The notes below the pieces were generated by a model. It worked only from the letters and a program-made list of their open reading frames with translations. It had not been told where the DNA came from and ran no database searches. Below, piece by piece: positions 44,827 through 55,879 of a stretch of 64,000 bases of DNA. This DNA is from Amoebophrya sp. A120. Lineage: Eukaryota; Sar; Dinophyceae; Syndiniales; Amoebophryaceae. The DNA is taken from positions 3,096,158 to 3,160,157 of the forward strand of contig CAJINV010000013.1 of NCBI GenBank assembly GCA_905178155.1. Direction: 5' to 3'. Each line of letters opens with the position of its first letter. Position 1 is the first letter of the stretch. The position numbers and the translations under genes were made by a program.

Positions 44827-47179
44827 ATGTACGACGATTTCGATCGTGTCGCCGGTTTTGCGTTGCCCTCTCATTCTGGTGAACACAATCTGCCGGACCA
44901 CTATCGTCAGCAACGGGAAATGGCAGCGTCTAGTTATAATTTATGGATGGCAAAGCAAAGAAATATGTAGTCCGGGTCTGGAATTTGCATTGCGTTTGTT
45001 GCATGCCTGCGCAATCTGTGTTGCATGACCTGCAACAGCGCAGCCTTGTCTGTCATCCAAAAACGCATTTTTGCATGCGGATGCGTGCGACGTTTCAGAG
45101 GGCGTTGCAAAACCTTGCCATGCTCGACGGCTGCAAGTAAGTAGACGCGTTTCGATCACCTGTAAGTCTGCATCTTCGCAGGTTCCCAGACCCAGACATA
45201 TTTGCAAGTGATATGGTTCTGCTTACACGAGCCACGAGCAGCACGACGAGGCAGATCTGGTCAACATGGGCGAAGAGCATCGACACTCATCTTCGCGGGG
45301 AGTTGTACTAGAGCACCAACGCCGCGGGGTGTCAGGGTCCTATCGGCATCACGACCGCGGCGGCCCGGCACCAGCTGGCCAACAGCACGTGCGGTCTTAC
45401 CGGAGTACTAGCAGCAGTTCTTCCTCTTCTACGAGTAGTTCGCATGTTGACCACGCTCATTCGCAGTATGCTTATCGTGGCGCACCACAACGGGGGCAGC
45501 ATCATGAGTTGTACAGCAAACGGGCCGCGGCAGCAGTGGAGCCACATCAAGCCTCCCAACCGCCGCGACAGCCGGCACTGTCCGCCCGCCAGTGCAAGAA
45601 CTTGTTGCAGCGACTGCAGATGCTTTCGAAGCTGGCCAAGATGCACATGGTCGGGTTGCCGGACGATAATTATTTGCAAGACAGCAAGGACCCGTACGCC
45701 AAAATTCGTGCGCAGGCGGCAAGGATTGAGCTGGCAAAACACCGGCTGGCGAACCTAAAAGATGCGGCGACACAGACAGAGGGCGATTATGGTACTGGAA
45801 GTACTTCTGGTGCCCAGGTGAAAACAATAACTTCGTTGGCGAACGAGTCTACTGGCGCTGCTACGAATGTAAACAGTAAGCAAGAGGCTGGTATTGAAAA
45901 GTGTGAGATCAAGAACTACATGGCTCTAGTGCCGACATCCCCCTCATCTCCAGGAAGTACACCTTTGTCATCTTCTGCTTCCGATGCAGCCGCAGCCCCG
46001 AGGAGCAAACAAGACAAAAAAGCCTCCCCCAGTCGTCCGAGCGCTTGTGGCGAAAAAGTGCCAGCAGAGGAAGTAGCACCTAAAACAACGACGACGGCGA
46101 CCCTTGGGCAGGACGTCGTACAGATGCCGACAAGTGATGTTTCTGGCGTGGCGGGCGATGAACCTCGTCCTGGAGGTCGTGAACGAGAGAAGTCGTCTGA
46201 TGAAGGAGATCACAGGGGTGAGGATTCCTGCGACCAACCGAGGAAAAGGAAAGTGGTGCTCTGCAGCCCCCCGTCGAGTAAGAATGCCTCCTCCAGCTGC
46301 ACTTCAGACGCGGAAGTCACGCACGATTTGGTGGAACATCTGCATGTTTCATCTTCGCGCATGGATGTCCGGGAAAAAATGAGTGACAAGCACATGCAGG
46401 ATGTGATTATCGCCTCTTCCACCTTTATTGGTTCATCAACCGCCAACAATAATTACACCGCAGCCGGACCACCAGGAGCTGACCAGGGTTCTCCCCTGCC
46501 CTTTTTCCGCGACGAGGGGACAACTGTTGTGACGACTGATGTGGACGACGAAGATGGTGAGCAAACATTCGACGTTCCGGGCGTTGTACATGAAGATGAA
46601 TCCGTCGGAGGTGCAATTGTAGAGATGGAGATGAACATTATAAATCATGCTAGTGCTCGTAGTACTGTGACCCTAGTAGGTGGAACCGTTGTTGCAGATG
46701 AAAACGACGACGCTGTTGACTCGGCAGCCGCTCGCGAGCGAGAAGGCGAGATGCAAAAAGTGAAAGCCACCTTGTCCTCCCCTGATAAAGCGCAAGAAGC
46801 GGAAGAGGAGATGAACATGAATCCGGAGCTGAGCGAGTTCTGGCGACAGTGTGAATCGACGTTGCAAAAGCTTGACGTGCCTACTATTGCGAAGAATCCG
46901 GAGCTGCGCCAGTTGCTGTGTCGGCACTTGTTCGAGAAGCACGGTAGGGAGATGAGCTTGAGTTACTCCTCGTCGTCCTCGGCAGAAATAAACGCGGGAG
47001 CGGCCAGCAGCAAACCTGCCTCAAAAAGCTCAACACCGGTAGGTGCACTGTCCTCTTCTGGAAGTAGTGGCGGCGTATCTGCAGGTTTTGTCTCGGGCGC
47101 CGGCCGTTTTATGCTGGACAATTTTGCCGCCGCGCCCGCCACCGAATTTGACAGATTTTTCGAAGAATCAAGTACTTGA
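44827..47179 (+). CDS. Unrecognised low-complexity protein, two exons
   Basis: Exon 1 starts at the ATG at 44827 (MYDDFDRVAGFALPSHSG) and ends before the stop at about 44968. Exon 2 begins after an in-frame stop at 45209-45211 (YGSAYTSHEQHDEADL onward) and runs to 47179. The exact junction is unresolved: TAT-GGT joining at about 44935 and 45215 keeps frame, and no GT-AG pair does so cleanly. The protein is rich in Ser, His, Gln and Glu. A helical patch is at CKNLLQRLQMLSKLAKMHMV, and a conserved-looking one near the C-terminus (ELSEFWRQCESTLQKLDVPT, then RHLFEKHGREM). The end SSST-stop overlaps a GTACTTG that could be a donor, so this may be the 5' part of the next gene. No function inferred. 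Confidence 0.5.
44960..45200 (+). mobile_element. Introner-like element in the 44.8-47.2 kb gene
   Basis: Left end carries AATATGTAGTCCGGGTCTGG (from about 44961), right end CCCAGACCCAGACATATTTG (45186-45205), which are imperfect inverses. TCTGGAATTTG at 44977-44987 also occurs at 57116-57126 in the nested element of another gene, linking the two families. GCATGACC is inside. Confidence 0.6.
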
Positions 47180-47481
47180 ATTGTCGTACTAGACACGCTT
47201 GGTTTATGCGCTTTTTGCAGCACAAATCTTTTCGGCTGCCTTGTATCTATTCGCACGATGATGCTTTTTTTTGCCGCACCTAAAACCAAGGATTTTGCAA
47301 GTGCTGCATTAGAGGGGCCCACACGATGGACGTTGTCGATTTCAAACTCTGGTAGCGCGGGGGATGATTGTAGTGCATACGCTTGTCTTCGAAAGAGTGC
47401 GAGTTGAGCTCCTCCAGCACGTTGATACTGTCGGCGCCGCCCGCATATCCAAGGAAAAAACCGTTTCTCTGTCGTGAACTT

Positions 47482-50400
47482 ATGATGCAGAGGAGGCAAG
47501 GCGAAATCAGGCAAGAAAAGGGATTCGCATTCATCTTTTCTCTGTTAGAAAGAAAGTTAGTGCCACGACACATGCTTGATTTTCTGTGTCATGTGAAACA
47601 AACTTGCCATGTCTTGCCAGTCCTGCAAAATCAAGATCACACTGGAACGCTTTTTCTTTCGTTCGATACCGCAGCTAGTGTGGGTAATATTTCGCTTGCA
47701 GGAAAAAGTAGAGATGAAGTAGATCCAACCGCCAGTGGGTTTGACCTAGAACTTCTTCAAGCGAAGAGCAACAGGAAAAGGGAGAATAAATTCGTCGTGG
47801 GCCGTTTCGATCAGGAAAATAAGCTAAATCCGAGCGTCGACGAAGATTTCACACTCTCGGAAGACGAAGATGATGAAATTAGGGACAAGCAAGCAGACGA
47901 GCCGCGCTCAACGGACCACCACGACGAAAAGGTAAAAGTAAAAGTATATGATGAATAATACCGATACCCGCATGGATCATGTAAGAACGTTGACACGGCT
48001 GCAGAGCGAGCGCGATGCATATTTCTACGTTCTGTTTCTGTCTTGTTGTATACGTTTTCTTTTTTTTGTGAAACAAAACAGGAACCACTAGAGCGCCCGC
48101 GCGAGGCGGAGGCAGCGCCGGAAACCGAGCTACCGAAGGCTGTTGTCACTTTCCCAATAGCAACGACGACAAGATCGCAGCGCCAGCGTGAAGGGGGACT
48201 AGAGGACGGGCAAGAATTCCGGTTCGCGCCGGACCTGCTGCAGATGCACCTGAGTAAGACCAGTAAGAGCAGCACCAGCAGCAGCAGCAGCAGCTCCGCT
48301 AGCAGTTCTGCTTTCTCACCGGATAGCGAAATGGTTGTACCAGCAGACGTCGTTGCAAGGCAGGGAGAAAGCGGCGAGGAGCGGCGAGGTGGAACACCAA
48401 GTAACGCGCCGGACCGCCCGGTAGATGATTTTCCTTTTGCCGCCCCTGGTACCTCTTCTTTGTCGAAAAGCACGAACCGCACACTGAGCCCACAAGCACC
48501 CGGAGATTTGATTACCTCGGGTTGTGAGCGACCTGATGGCGAAGATGGACAGGAGGAAGACCACAGCGTCGCGCGCCCAGGTCAACCTCCGCCGAAAAAG
48601 AAAATCCTGTCCGTCAGCAGACGCGTTGCGGGAGTCTCGTATTGCGTGCAAAAGCATCGAGTTTTCAATCTGCATGGTACCACTTGTTGTAGAGAGTGGA
48701 CAAGATAAAAGGATGAAAGTTGACGAAAAGGTTTGCGTGAACTTCTACAGCAGCAGTGGCTTTTCTCTTGCGTAAGCGTAGGCACTTCATCTTCTACAGT
48801 ATACGTTTTTGTTTTACATTTCGAGGTTGCTTGTTGTATATCTAATATGCACCTTGTATTCATCGCGGTTGCGGTAGTACGAATATCGGATGCGGTACTT
48901 TTGCAGGGGATAGAGTGATCGCGCCATCAACAACGGCAGGGGGCAGTGGGACCACGACGGACCGCGATCATTCGAATAATTACGCAACAAGTCAATATGG
49001 GCATGGTCATGGTCGGAGCTCCGGATTGCCGGCTACTTCCAGCAGTAGACGACGCACCTTGAGCAGAAACAAGTACAACGGACAACCTTCCCACGTCGAA
49101 GTGGGTCGAGATCCTGTTTTGTTCATAGAAGCAGCTAGTACAACATCTACATCAAAACACCCCGCCAGCACAACTGGTGCAACACCAAGCGCGATCTCCG
49201 CGAGCGCTCGGGGCTCGGGGTCGGACCGTCGCAGGAGTGCGCGGGGGGACCGGACTGGTCGGGGTCGACTAAAACAAGCAGTGGCGACGGTGAGCAACCA
49301 GCACCTTCTCGCAGAGGCGTCGCCGCAGAGTGGTACTACTAATGTCGGATCGTCGTGGTCGCAGCAGCTGTCTTCAAGTCAGTCCCGTGGATCGTCCAAT
49401 CACCACAATTTTCAACCGAGCGGTCGGCGAAGGACGCAGTCCATGGGGCGCGACGATGCGAAAGACGTCCAGAAGCCGGGCGAAGTTCAAATACAGCGAA
49501 GCAGCTACGAGGTCGAGGTTGATCCTGCCAACGGCGCGACTGCGAATCCAGGGAATAAGAGTAGCAAGTCATCTTCTTCTGTTCTGTCCAACAACAAGAC
49601 CACCGCCACGCGTGCATCCACTGCGTCAAGCAAGCAACCTAGCGCGTCGAATCTCGCTTCCGCTCGAGGTTCGGGTAGACGGAGCACTGTGGGCGCAGGC
49701 GGTGCTGCAGCTGCGGGGGCTACAGATCAAAATTATGGTCAGCACGGAAGTTCAAGTTCATCGTCTGCGGAACTTTTTCATCACGGGGAAACTACAAAAC
49801 AACACCCTCTGCATCACGGCGCCACAAAGATTCCTCCACCGCCGACGAGCGCCACGAATCCCCGAGCGTCGAATAACAAGCAGTATAGCTCCGTCCCCTA
49901 CCCGACGGCGGCCCACAACAATCCACTTGCCGGCGGTGCTGCTCGGGGGGAGCGTGATCGTGAACGTAATTATTCGAATCGCGGTGATGCGACCCTGTAT
50001 GCCCATGACGCAGGAGAGGGTCCTAGTGGGAGTCCTGATAACAGGACCAATCATGCGAAAGAACGCGTCAGCGTCCTGGTCAATCCGCCCCCGGGCGACA
50101 GAGAGCAGTGCGGTTCATTCTTGCAAGGAAGCAGTACTCCGGTTTCCGAAGCTGCGCCGAACAGGAACTTGCACTCTTCCAAGTCCGCACGGCAGTTGAG
50201 TCGAGGGACGAGTCCGCGAGAAGGAACTTCGGGAACATGTTCTGCTTCGAGCAGCAGCACCACGAACTTGCTTTCATCAAGTAGCATAAACAACTACATG
50301 AAAGCGGGTTCCTCTGTTTCGTCGACCGCTGTCCCCGGAGGTCGCAGAACGTCGCTCGGGGGCCATGATAGAGTCGGATCTTCAGGCTATCACGCTGCCC

Positions 50401-52015
50401 CGGGTACTACAGCACCGGCATCCGAACGGCAGCACAGCGACGCGTTCTTACCTCGGGGCAGGCGTCGCCCCTCGGCATCCCGTAGCCCACGGGAGAAGTT
50501 GGAGCACCGCAAGCCGCGCGACAAAAATAAGATGTCGGCTTCATCATCATCTGGTAAACCCGGAACAAGTACTAGTAGCTCCGCTCCATCTGGGACAACA
50601 ACTACGATGCGAGGACAAACTGACGGCCTGAATAAAGTAGATTTTCGCGGAAAAACTAACACGCGCCGCGACGAGGACGAATTCCAGTCGGAGCACGGTA
50701 TGAATACGGTCACAACTACTAGTCCGCGACGAAACATCAGCAATTTCAGTGACCACAAGATTGTGATGCCCATCAAGATGGTCGAGGTTCAGGAGCGTGA
50801 GCGGGTTCCTGACGTCTTCGAGTTGGTCCAGAACAGCGCCAGGCAGACACCCACGCCCGCGGGTGGAGGTTCTGGTGCGGGCAACTCTGCAGCGCTCTTA
50901 CGGGCGGACGTGGATCTTCACAAGGAGGTTGACGTCGAAGTCGTGCCCGCGGAGGCGAATGAAAATTCGTCGCCGCGACGAGAACCTGCTCCCGGTTTGG
51001 ACGTGGAGCATCAAGCAGAGGCTTTGTCTCCTGTTGAGGCTGACTCAGTAGCTTCAGGCTATCCAATCGCACCGGACGACCGCGAGAACAGAACACAATA
51101 TCGCCGTGGTGGTCAACAACATCAACAAGAAGTCTTAACCACGCCGCCGCAACCTGCCGGAAATTATAACTCTATCGAGTTGAAGGAGAGCATTATCCTT
51201 GCCACACCAGAGCGGCCGGGGCCGAGCTCGTCTGCAGCGGGTGTAGTTGGGCGGGGTAAGAGGAGATGTTGTTGTTCATACGTTTCTTGTATAATCATGA
51301 AACTTGTGCTCGAGCTTGTAATGGTAAGGTAAGGTATTTGGATGATGTGCATCTCTGGAACTACTGCGTCAGCAAGTTCATTTTACAAGAAATTTGTCAA
51401 AATCAACATGGCAGGCCAGCCAAACGGCGCTTCTGCCACGGGCAGCAACACCATCGCGGCTCCGCCACCGTCAAGCTCTTCTGCTGTCGCGCCGTCGAGG
51501 AAAGCAAAAACCGCCGCGGCGACTCCGGAACCACCACGACACGGGAATCATTTTCAGTACAGGTTTGCTGTGCAGTGCTTAATACTTTGTGACGAACATG
51601 ATCAACCACAGAGCGAAAGTCATACTGTCGGAGCTTTTGCTTTTCATCTTTCAACTTGGTTCGAGGTGGAAGTGCATGCTTCGAAACCACCTTCTACTCT
51701 CCAAATAAACCAGGATTTCCACTGGAGCATTCAGCGGAACACCCAGCGGGCAACTGAATAGTCCCGGCAGTGCGCTTATGCAGTGAAAAAAGTATCGTGC
51801 CAGAACTAGTAGGAATCGCTCATTCAAGAAATTTGTGCATGCTCAACGCTGCTTTTGTATACTAGAAGTGGTACGATGCTTTTGCACAGGATAGCGGTGA
51901 TGGAATTTTACCAAGGCGGGACAGGAACGAGACCGACGACCAATGCCTCGTCTCTGTTACGAATCCAGCAGCCGAAGGTTTTGCCGACAACAAGGGTATA
52001 AATGGCGTGGCTTGA
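47482..52015 (+). CDS. Large Ser/Gly/Asn/Arg-rich protein, at least six exons
   Basis: Proposed exons: to 47931, 48082-about 48640, about 48890-51255, 51373-51562, 51714-51783 and 51890-52015. Introns 47932-48081, 51256-51372 and 51563-51713 are GT-AG and keep frame. The long exon from 48.9 kb has no ATG for its first 500 bases, so it must be spliced to an upstream exon; that junction is unresolved. The product is almost entirely low complexity (SSSSSSSASSSAF, RSRDR-poor, Gly/Ser/Thr/Asn-rich) with no recognised domain. The ATG at 47482 is a guess; an acceptor at CGCTTGCAG-GAAAAAG near 47700 suggests an earlier intron. It could be one gene with the 44.8-47.2 kb exons. Such proteins in parasites are often surface or regulatory scaffolds, but nothing here shows this. 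Confidence 0.45.
51784..51889 (+). mobile_element. Short introner-like element with long imperfect TIRs
   Basis: The left 30 bases (51781-51811) and the inverse of the right 30 (51860-51889) align along their whole length: GTATCGTGCCAGAACTAGTA against GCATCGTACCACTTCTAGTA. The frame continues if CAG is kept once (ALMQ to DSGDG). That implies TG-AG or GT-CA ends rather than GT-AG. At 106 bases it is the smallest clear element here. Confidence 0.6.
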
Positions 52016-52205
52016 GCGTTTTGTCGAGCGTATGATACTTAGTACTATCGAACAGGAGTCGTCTTTATTGTGCTGGTCCTTAGTACTGGAGTCGTCTTTA
52101 TTGTGCTGGTCCTAAAAATAAAGAGACCGGTACGCGCTGAGGCCTAGATTTGTAATCACGATGCTACGACGAGGGTTAGTATTTTTGTGTCGAGCATACC
52201 ATCGG

Positions 52206-52512
52206 GGAAAGCAGGGGGCCCCCGCCTCCCGCCCTCTCGCCCGCTGGGTATCCCGCCTCCGCAGGGGGCCCCCGCCCTTCCGCCTCCGCAGGGGGCCCCC
52301 GCCCTTCTTCCGGCCGGGCCGCCCGCGGGAGGCCGGAGGGGGCCCCCGTCCTTCTCCGCGGTAAGTCCCTCCCGCGCGCAGGGGGCCCCCGGCCTCTACC
52401 AGCGGTGCCCAAGGGGGCCCCCCGCCTTTCTCTCCCGCGCGCAGGGGGCCCCCGGCCTCTACCAGCGGTGCCCAAGGGGCCCCCCACCTTTTTCACCTAC
52501 CCGCGGGGGGCC
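52206..52512. repeat. GC minisatellite with palindromic GGGGGCCCCC core
   Basis: Seven copies of GGGGGCCCCC plus one GGGGCCCCCC, most preceded by GCA or AA and followed by GCC or GGCC. Two units of 63 bases starting near 52371 and 52434 are almost identical, each containing CTCTACCAGCGGTGCCCAAG. Each core is self-complementary, so strands could fold or pair with each other. Confidence 0.9.
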
Positions 52513-52712
52513 TCCGTGTTGGTCGGGGTCCGCCGCCTTCTTTTCTCACTCGCATGCAAGGCCTCCTGTCGCGTACATCGCTCCGCGCCCACAACAGGGG
52601 AAACGCAGCGGGGGCCCGCCGCGCAGTCGGCCCCGCTGCCGCAGGCAGCGAGCTCGCCCTGGTGTCCGGCCGTCCCAAGCGGCAGCACATTCATGGGGCC
52701 CGTGCGGCTGAA

Positions 52713-52833
52713 GTGAACCAGTAGCGCCGCCTAGGCCTCTTCGCGGGGTCAACCGCAAATACGCGGCCGGAGTGAGCCAGTAGTCCCGCCTAGGAGGCCT
52801 CTGCGCGGGGTCAGCCACAAGTACGCGGCTGGA
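52713..52833. repeat. Two-copy tandem repeat of about 60 bases
   Basis: TGAACCAGTAGCGCCGCCTA starts copy 1 and TGAGCCAGTAGTCCCGCCTA copy 2; both end in TACGCGGC(C/T)GGAG. About 85 percent identical by eye. Confidence 0.8.
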
Positions 52834-53094
52834 GCAGGGCAGACGTACGCAAAGGCCCGCGAATAACGCCTGAACACAGGGCGACGGCTACGTGGGACGG
52901 CGGGCACAGAGTTGGGCATGTTGACGCGCTGTGTGCGGCCGCCGACGTGGAAGTGCTGCCCGCGCGTGCCGAGGTGATCGGCCTGCGCGAGCGGGGGGCC
53001 TCTGCAAGAATTAGGGGCAACAGCCGTAATGGGCTGTGACTAGTGTGCGCGTTGGTTAGGAAGACCGCTTGACTTTTGTTTTCGTGGAATACGC

Positions 53095-53205
53095 CTGTTC
53101 GTTGTGTGGTTGTCAATACGCCAGAGCGACAACTTTCGGGGCCGCGAGTTGTCGCTCTGGCGTATCGTTGTCGTTTTGGCGTATTGACAACCACACAACG
53201 AACAG
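53095..53205. repeat. Nested perfect inverted repeat
   Basis: Outer arms 53095-53122 and 53178-53205 are perfect 28-base inverses (starting CTGTTCGTTGTGTGG). Inside, 53117-53134 and 53147-53164 are perfect 18-base inverses (TACGCCAGAGCGACAACT). The two stems share TACGCC, so two alternative hairpins compete. The form suggests a small TIR transposon or a structured element. Confidence 0.92.
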
Positions 53206-53574
53206 TATGTATATGGCGTACTACAGTGACAACCACAAGAACCCGAGAGACATTCCGCGCGACAGGCAAAGACCAGCAGTGCGGTGGGGAATACTGCCCG
53301 CATGCGCCGCCGCACGCACTACGCGCGCGGGAGAATATTGACCCCAAGCGCTGGCGCAACCATTTGTCAGGGCACGCAGTGCGCTGAGCAGTCGGCGCCG
53401 TGCTGGTAGGACGTGCGGACCCTGACCCGCGTCGGCGAGGGCCGCCACGGTAAAAGTAGACACGCGCGCGGGCGATAAGCGGAAACACTGCCCACATGCG
53501 CCGCGGTGCGGGTCGCGATTCCCCAGCGTGGCGGTCGCGACCGACAAACCACGGAAACCGACTCCGGTCGAAAG

Positions 53575-53840
53575 CCGGCGCGTACCATCGCGATTCGAGA
53601 TAAAATCGCAGCGCTTGTTCCGATTTGTGTCACGGCGAGACACATCGTAAAAAAAAGGCCGTGCCGTCGTGATTCGGCTGCGCGACTTGTGCGAAATATC
53701 GCGGAAAACCAGGACAAAGCAACTCCGCAAACAGGGCCCGTAGCAGCGCGATTCGCGACACAAGTGCTAGGCTTTTGCGCGATTTTTTGCACGGTGCAAA
53801 AACTCGCGCAAAAGAGGCCCTACCATCGCGATTAGCATAG
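53575..53840. repeat. Degenerate tandem repeat, period about 80 bases
   Basis: Variants of TACCATCGCGATTCG recur at about 53582, 53665, 53744 and 53821, with intervening words CGCGA, TTGTG and AAAGCAAC(T) at matching offsets. The copies differ enough to suggest age. Confidence 0.55.
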
Positions 53841-54142
53841 CAAACAAAGCAACTTTTGCACGATTTTCACTAGTTTCGCGACAAATCCCGGGATTCGGGA
53901 AATCCCGGGATTCCGGAAAGACGTTAGTAAAAGACAAAAGCAAAAACCAGAAGACCTTGAACGGCCAACCCGCATGGTATGGTGCGCGTAGGCTACTGAA
54001 ATCCTTATAGTTTCGCAGTGTAACAAAAGCCGTTCGCGTTCCACGAGGGCACCGCGCCCGGGTATATGCGCAAGGTTTGACCCCAATCACAATGGTAGTG
54101 CAAATAATTCTAGGCCTCAGCGCGTACCGTTCTGGAATCAAA

Positions 54143-55150
54143 ATGCGTTCTCGTGTTCAAGAAGCCATCACACCTCAGATCCCTCGGATGCAGTTGGACT
54201 ACAATTTTAGTGGAGCTTCTGCAGCCGCAAGCGGCAACCTGCCGTTCCGCTCCATGGTCGGCGTCCAGCATCTTCCTGGGTCGCCGGTGACCGCCGGCGG
54301 GCCGCTTATGGGGTCGTCCACCGGTGGTCAACAACACCAGTTTGCGGTAAACAAGCCCTCGTATCAAGCGCGAAGTCTCTCGCCTCCGGCGCCCATGGTC
54401 GGTGGCACAACCCTCGTGTTTCCCCCAGCAGCAGCCGGCGGGCAGAACGGGAAGTCTGGGGGAAATGGCGTTGGAGCAGCAGCAGTTCCCTCTCCTGGTA
54501 CGGCAACGAATGTTCAATTCGAGGAACCCGCAGCAGGGGGAAGTCAGCAAATAGGTACAGAAACTACGGGCATCAAATAAGTTTCAAAGAAATTCAAATT
54601 CTTAGAAGCAAAAAAATAATTTAGTCTTTGCTCCTCTTTTCGAAGACGCACTGACTTCGTCGTGAGTAGCAGAGAATGATGGTGACATATCAGGTAGCGC
54701 CGCCAACAATCTTCCCTCGGCAGCAGCTGCATCGGCAAACGCCAGCTTTTTTCCGGCAACGACCACGACTGGTGTGATGAAATTTCATCCCCTGAGCAGC
54801 CAAGTGTCGCCGCGGCTCTTTGATTTGCAAACCCGAGCTGCTGGAGGTGTTCCTCTGGCTACAAACAGCCGCAACCGGAGCGGCGGGAAACCGGCGCTGC
54901 AAAATTTCGATTTTCAATCCCACGGGAAATCTCAAGTTCCGTCGCCGGGAGGTGTGTAAGTGGCAGCAAAGTAAAAGGTGCGGGGCAGCATCTTTGGGGA
55001 CAAGTTTTGACTCTCTCAAGAAAACATGCTAGATTTTTGGCGTAGATTTTATCCATTGTCGAGATTCACCGAAAAGATGAAGAAGCGGTTTGGGTCTCTT
55101 CAAATCAGAAGGCTCTACTGCTGCATGTGCAGCATCGTGAACAAATCCAG
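54143..55150 (+). CDS. Unrecognised Gly/Ser/Pro-rich protein, at least three exons
   Basis: Exons 54143-54554, 54694-54951 and about 55033-55150 join by GT-AG in consistent phase. Intron 1 interrupts AG-GTA with AGGTA at both junctions. The first two exons are low complexity (SAAAASANASFFPATTTTG). The third reads FWRRFYPLSRFTEKMKKRFG then LYCCMCSIVNKS, basic and Cys-rich. A second open frame over exon 3 (VEIHRKDEEAVWVSS) also has a possible acceptor, so its reading is uncertain. The exon ends at AATCCAG-gttagtc, so the gene continues. It may be the 5' part of the polytopic membrane protein downstream. Confidence 0.45.
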
Positions 55151-55879
55151 GTTAGTCTTGCAAAAAATTTTTCAATAAGATAATTTAGCCTGCCCCTGCC
55201 GAGCTGATGCGGCCCTGTTACAATCCCTGCTAGAGCTGTTTTTCAGTTCTAGGCCTTCTTCCCCAACGGTTAGAAATTCTCTGTATGCTTCGACTCAACA
55301 TGGAGATAAGTGTCGTGGTTCACAGCATTGCCATCTGCGTCAAATCGTACCGGTTTTCGTGGTTTTTCACGAAAGAACATACAATTTTCATGCTTTTTCT
55401 CCATACCTCACCGTCGTCCTCTTTGCCTCGTTCGTGCAACACCAATTTGCGTCTTTTCGTCATCGTTCTCCACGTTGCAAAACTACTCGTTGCGAGATAG
55501 GTCGTTCGTCGCGTTGTTCTTGCGTTTCCTCATTGATTTTCACGTCAATCGAGAAGCTGTTTTACCAGTAGTTTTGATGCAATCGTTCTTGTCGTGGCTG
55601 TAATGTGTTTTTCGTCCTACAATCCGGCCAGCTTTACCCTACCCCAAAAGGACATGACTTTATAGAAACTCTTAGCCGCCGAGTCTCCACATACCTATCT
55701 GCGATAGATTTCATGTTTTTTCTTCCCACTATATTTGTAGTAGAACGACCGCGACATCATGATCCCGACCCCGAAAGTGATTTACTAGCAGCGGCGCACT
55801 AATGAAACAAATCCATTGTTCATCAGATTACGATTATCAGTCATTTTACCAGTAGACCTACTACAGTAGAACGAACTAC
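55151..55879 (+). other. Ambiguous stretch with long open frames
   Basis: All three + frames stay open for 200-350 bases between 55285 and 55603. Two are hydrophobic (YLTVVLFASF and LRLFVIVLHVAKLLV). An acceptor CTGTTTTTCAG at about 55247 would fit in phase after the exon ending 55150. I cannot decide whether this is an exon of the neighbouring membrane protein. Confidence 0.3.

Larger units (their letters stand above)
52016..54142. other. GC-rich satellite and hairpin region without supported genes
   Basis: About 2.1 kb of high GC, with the GGGGGCCCCC array, a two-copy tandem, a nested hairpin and a degenerate 80-base tandem (listed separately). Long open frames on both strands arise from base composition and repeats. 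Two adjacent copies of AATCCCGGGATT lie at about 53883-53912. Confidence 0.5.

Noticed and set aside
52187-52711. Pro/Gly/Arg-rich open frames on both strands
   Set aside because: They arise from the GGGGGCCCCC repeat array, where no stop codon can form.
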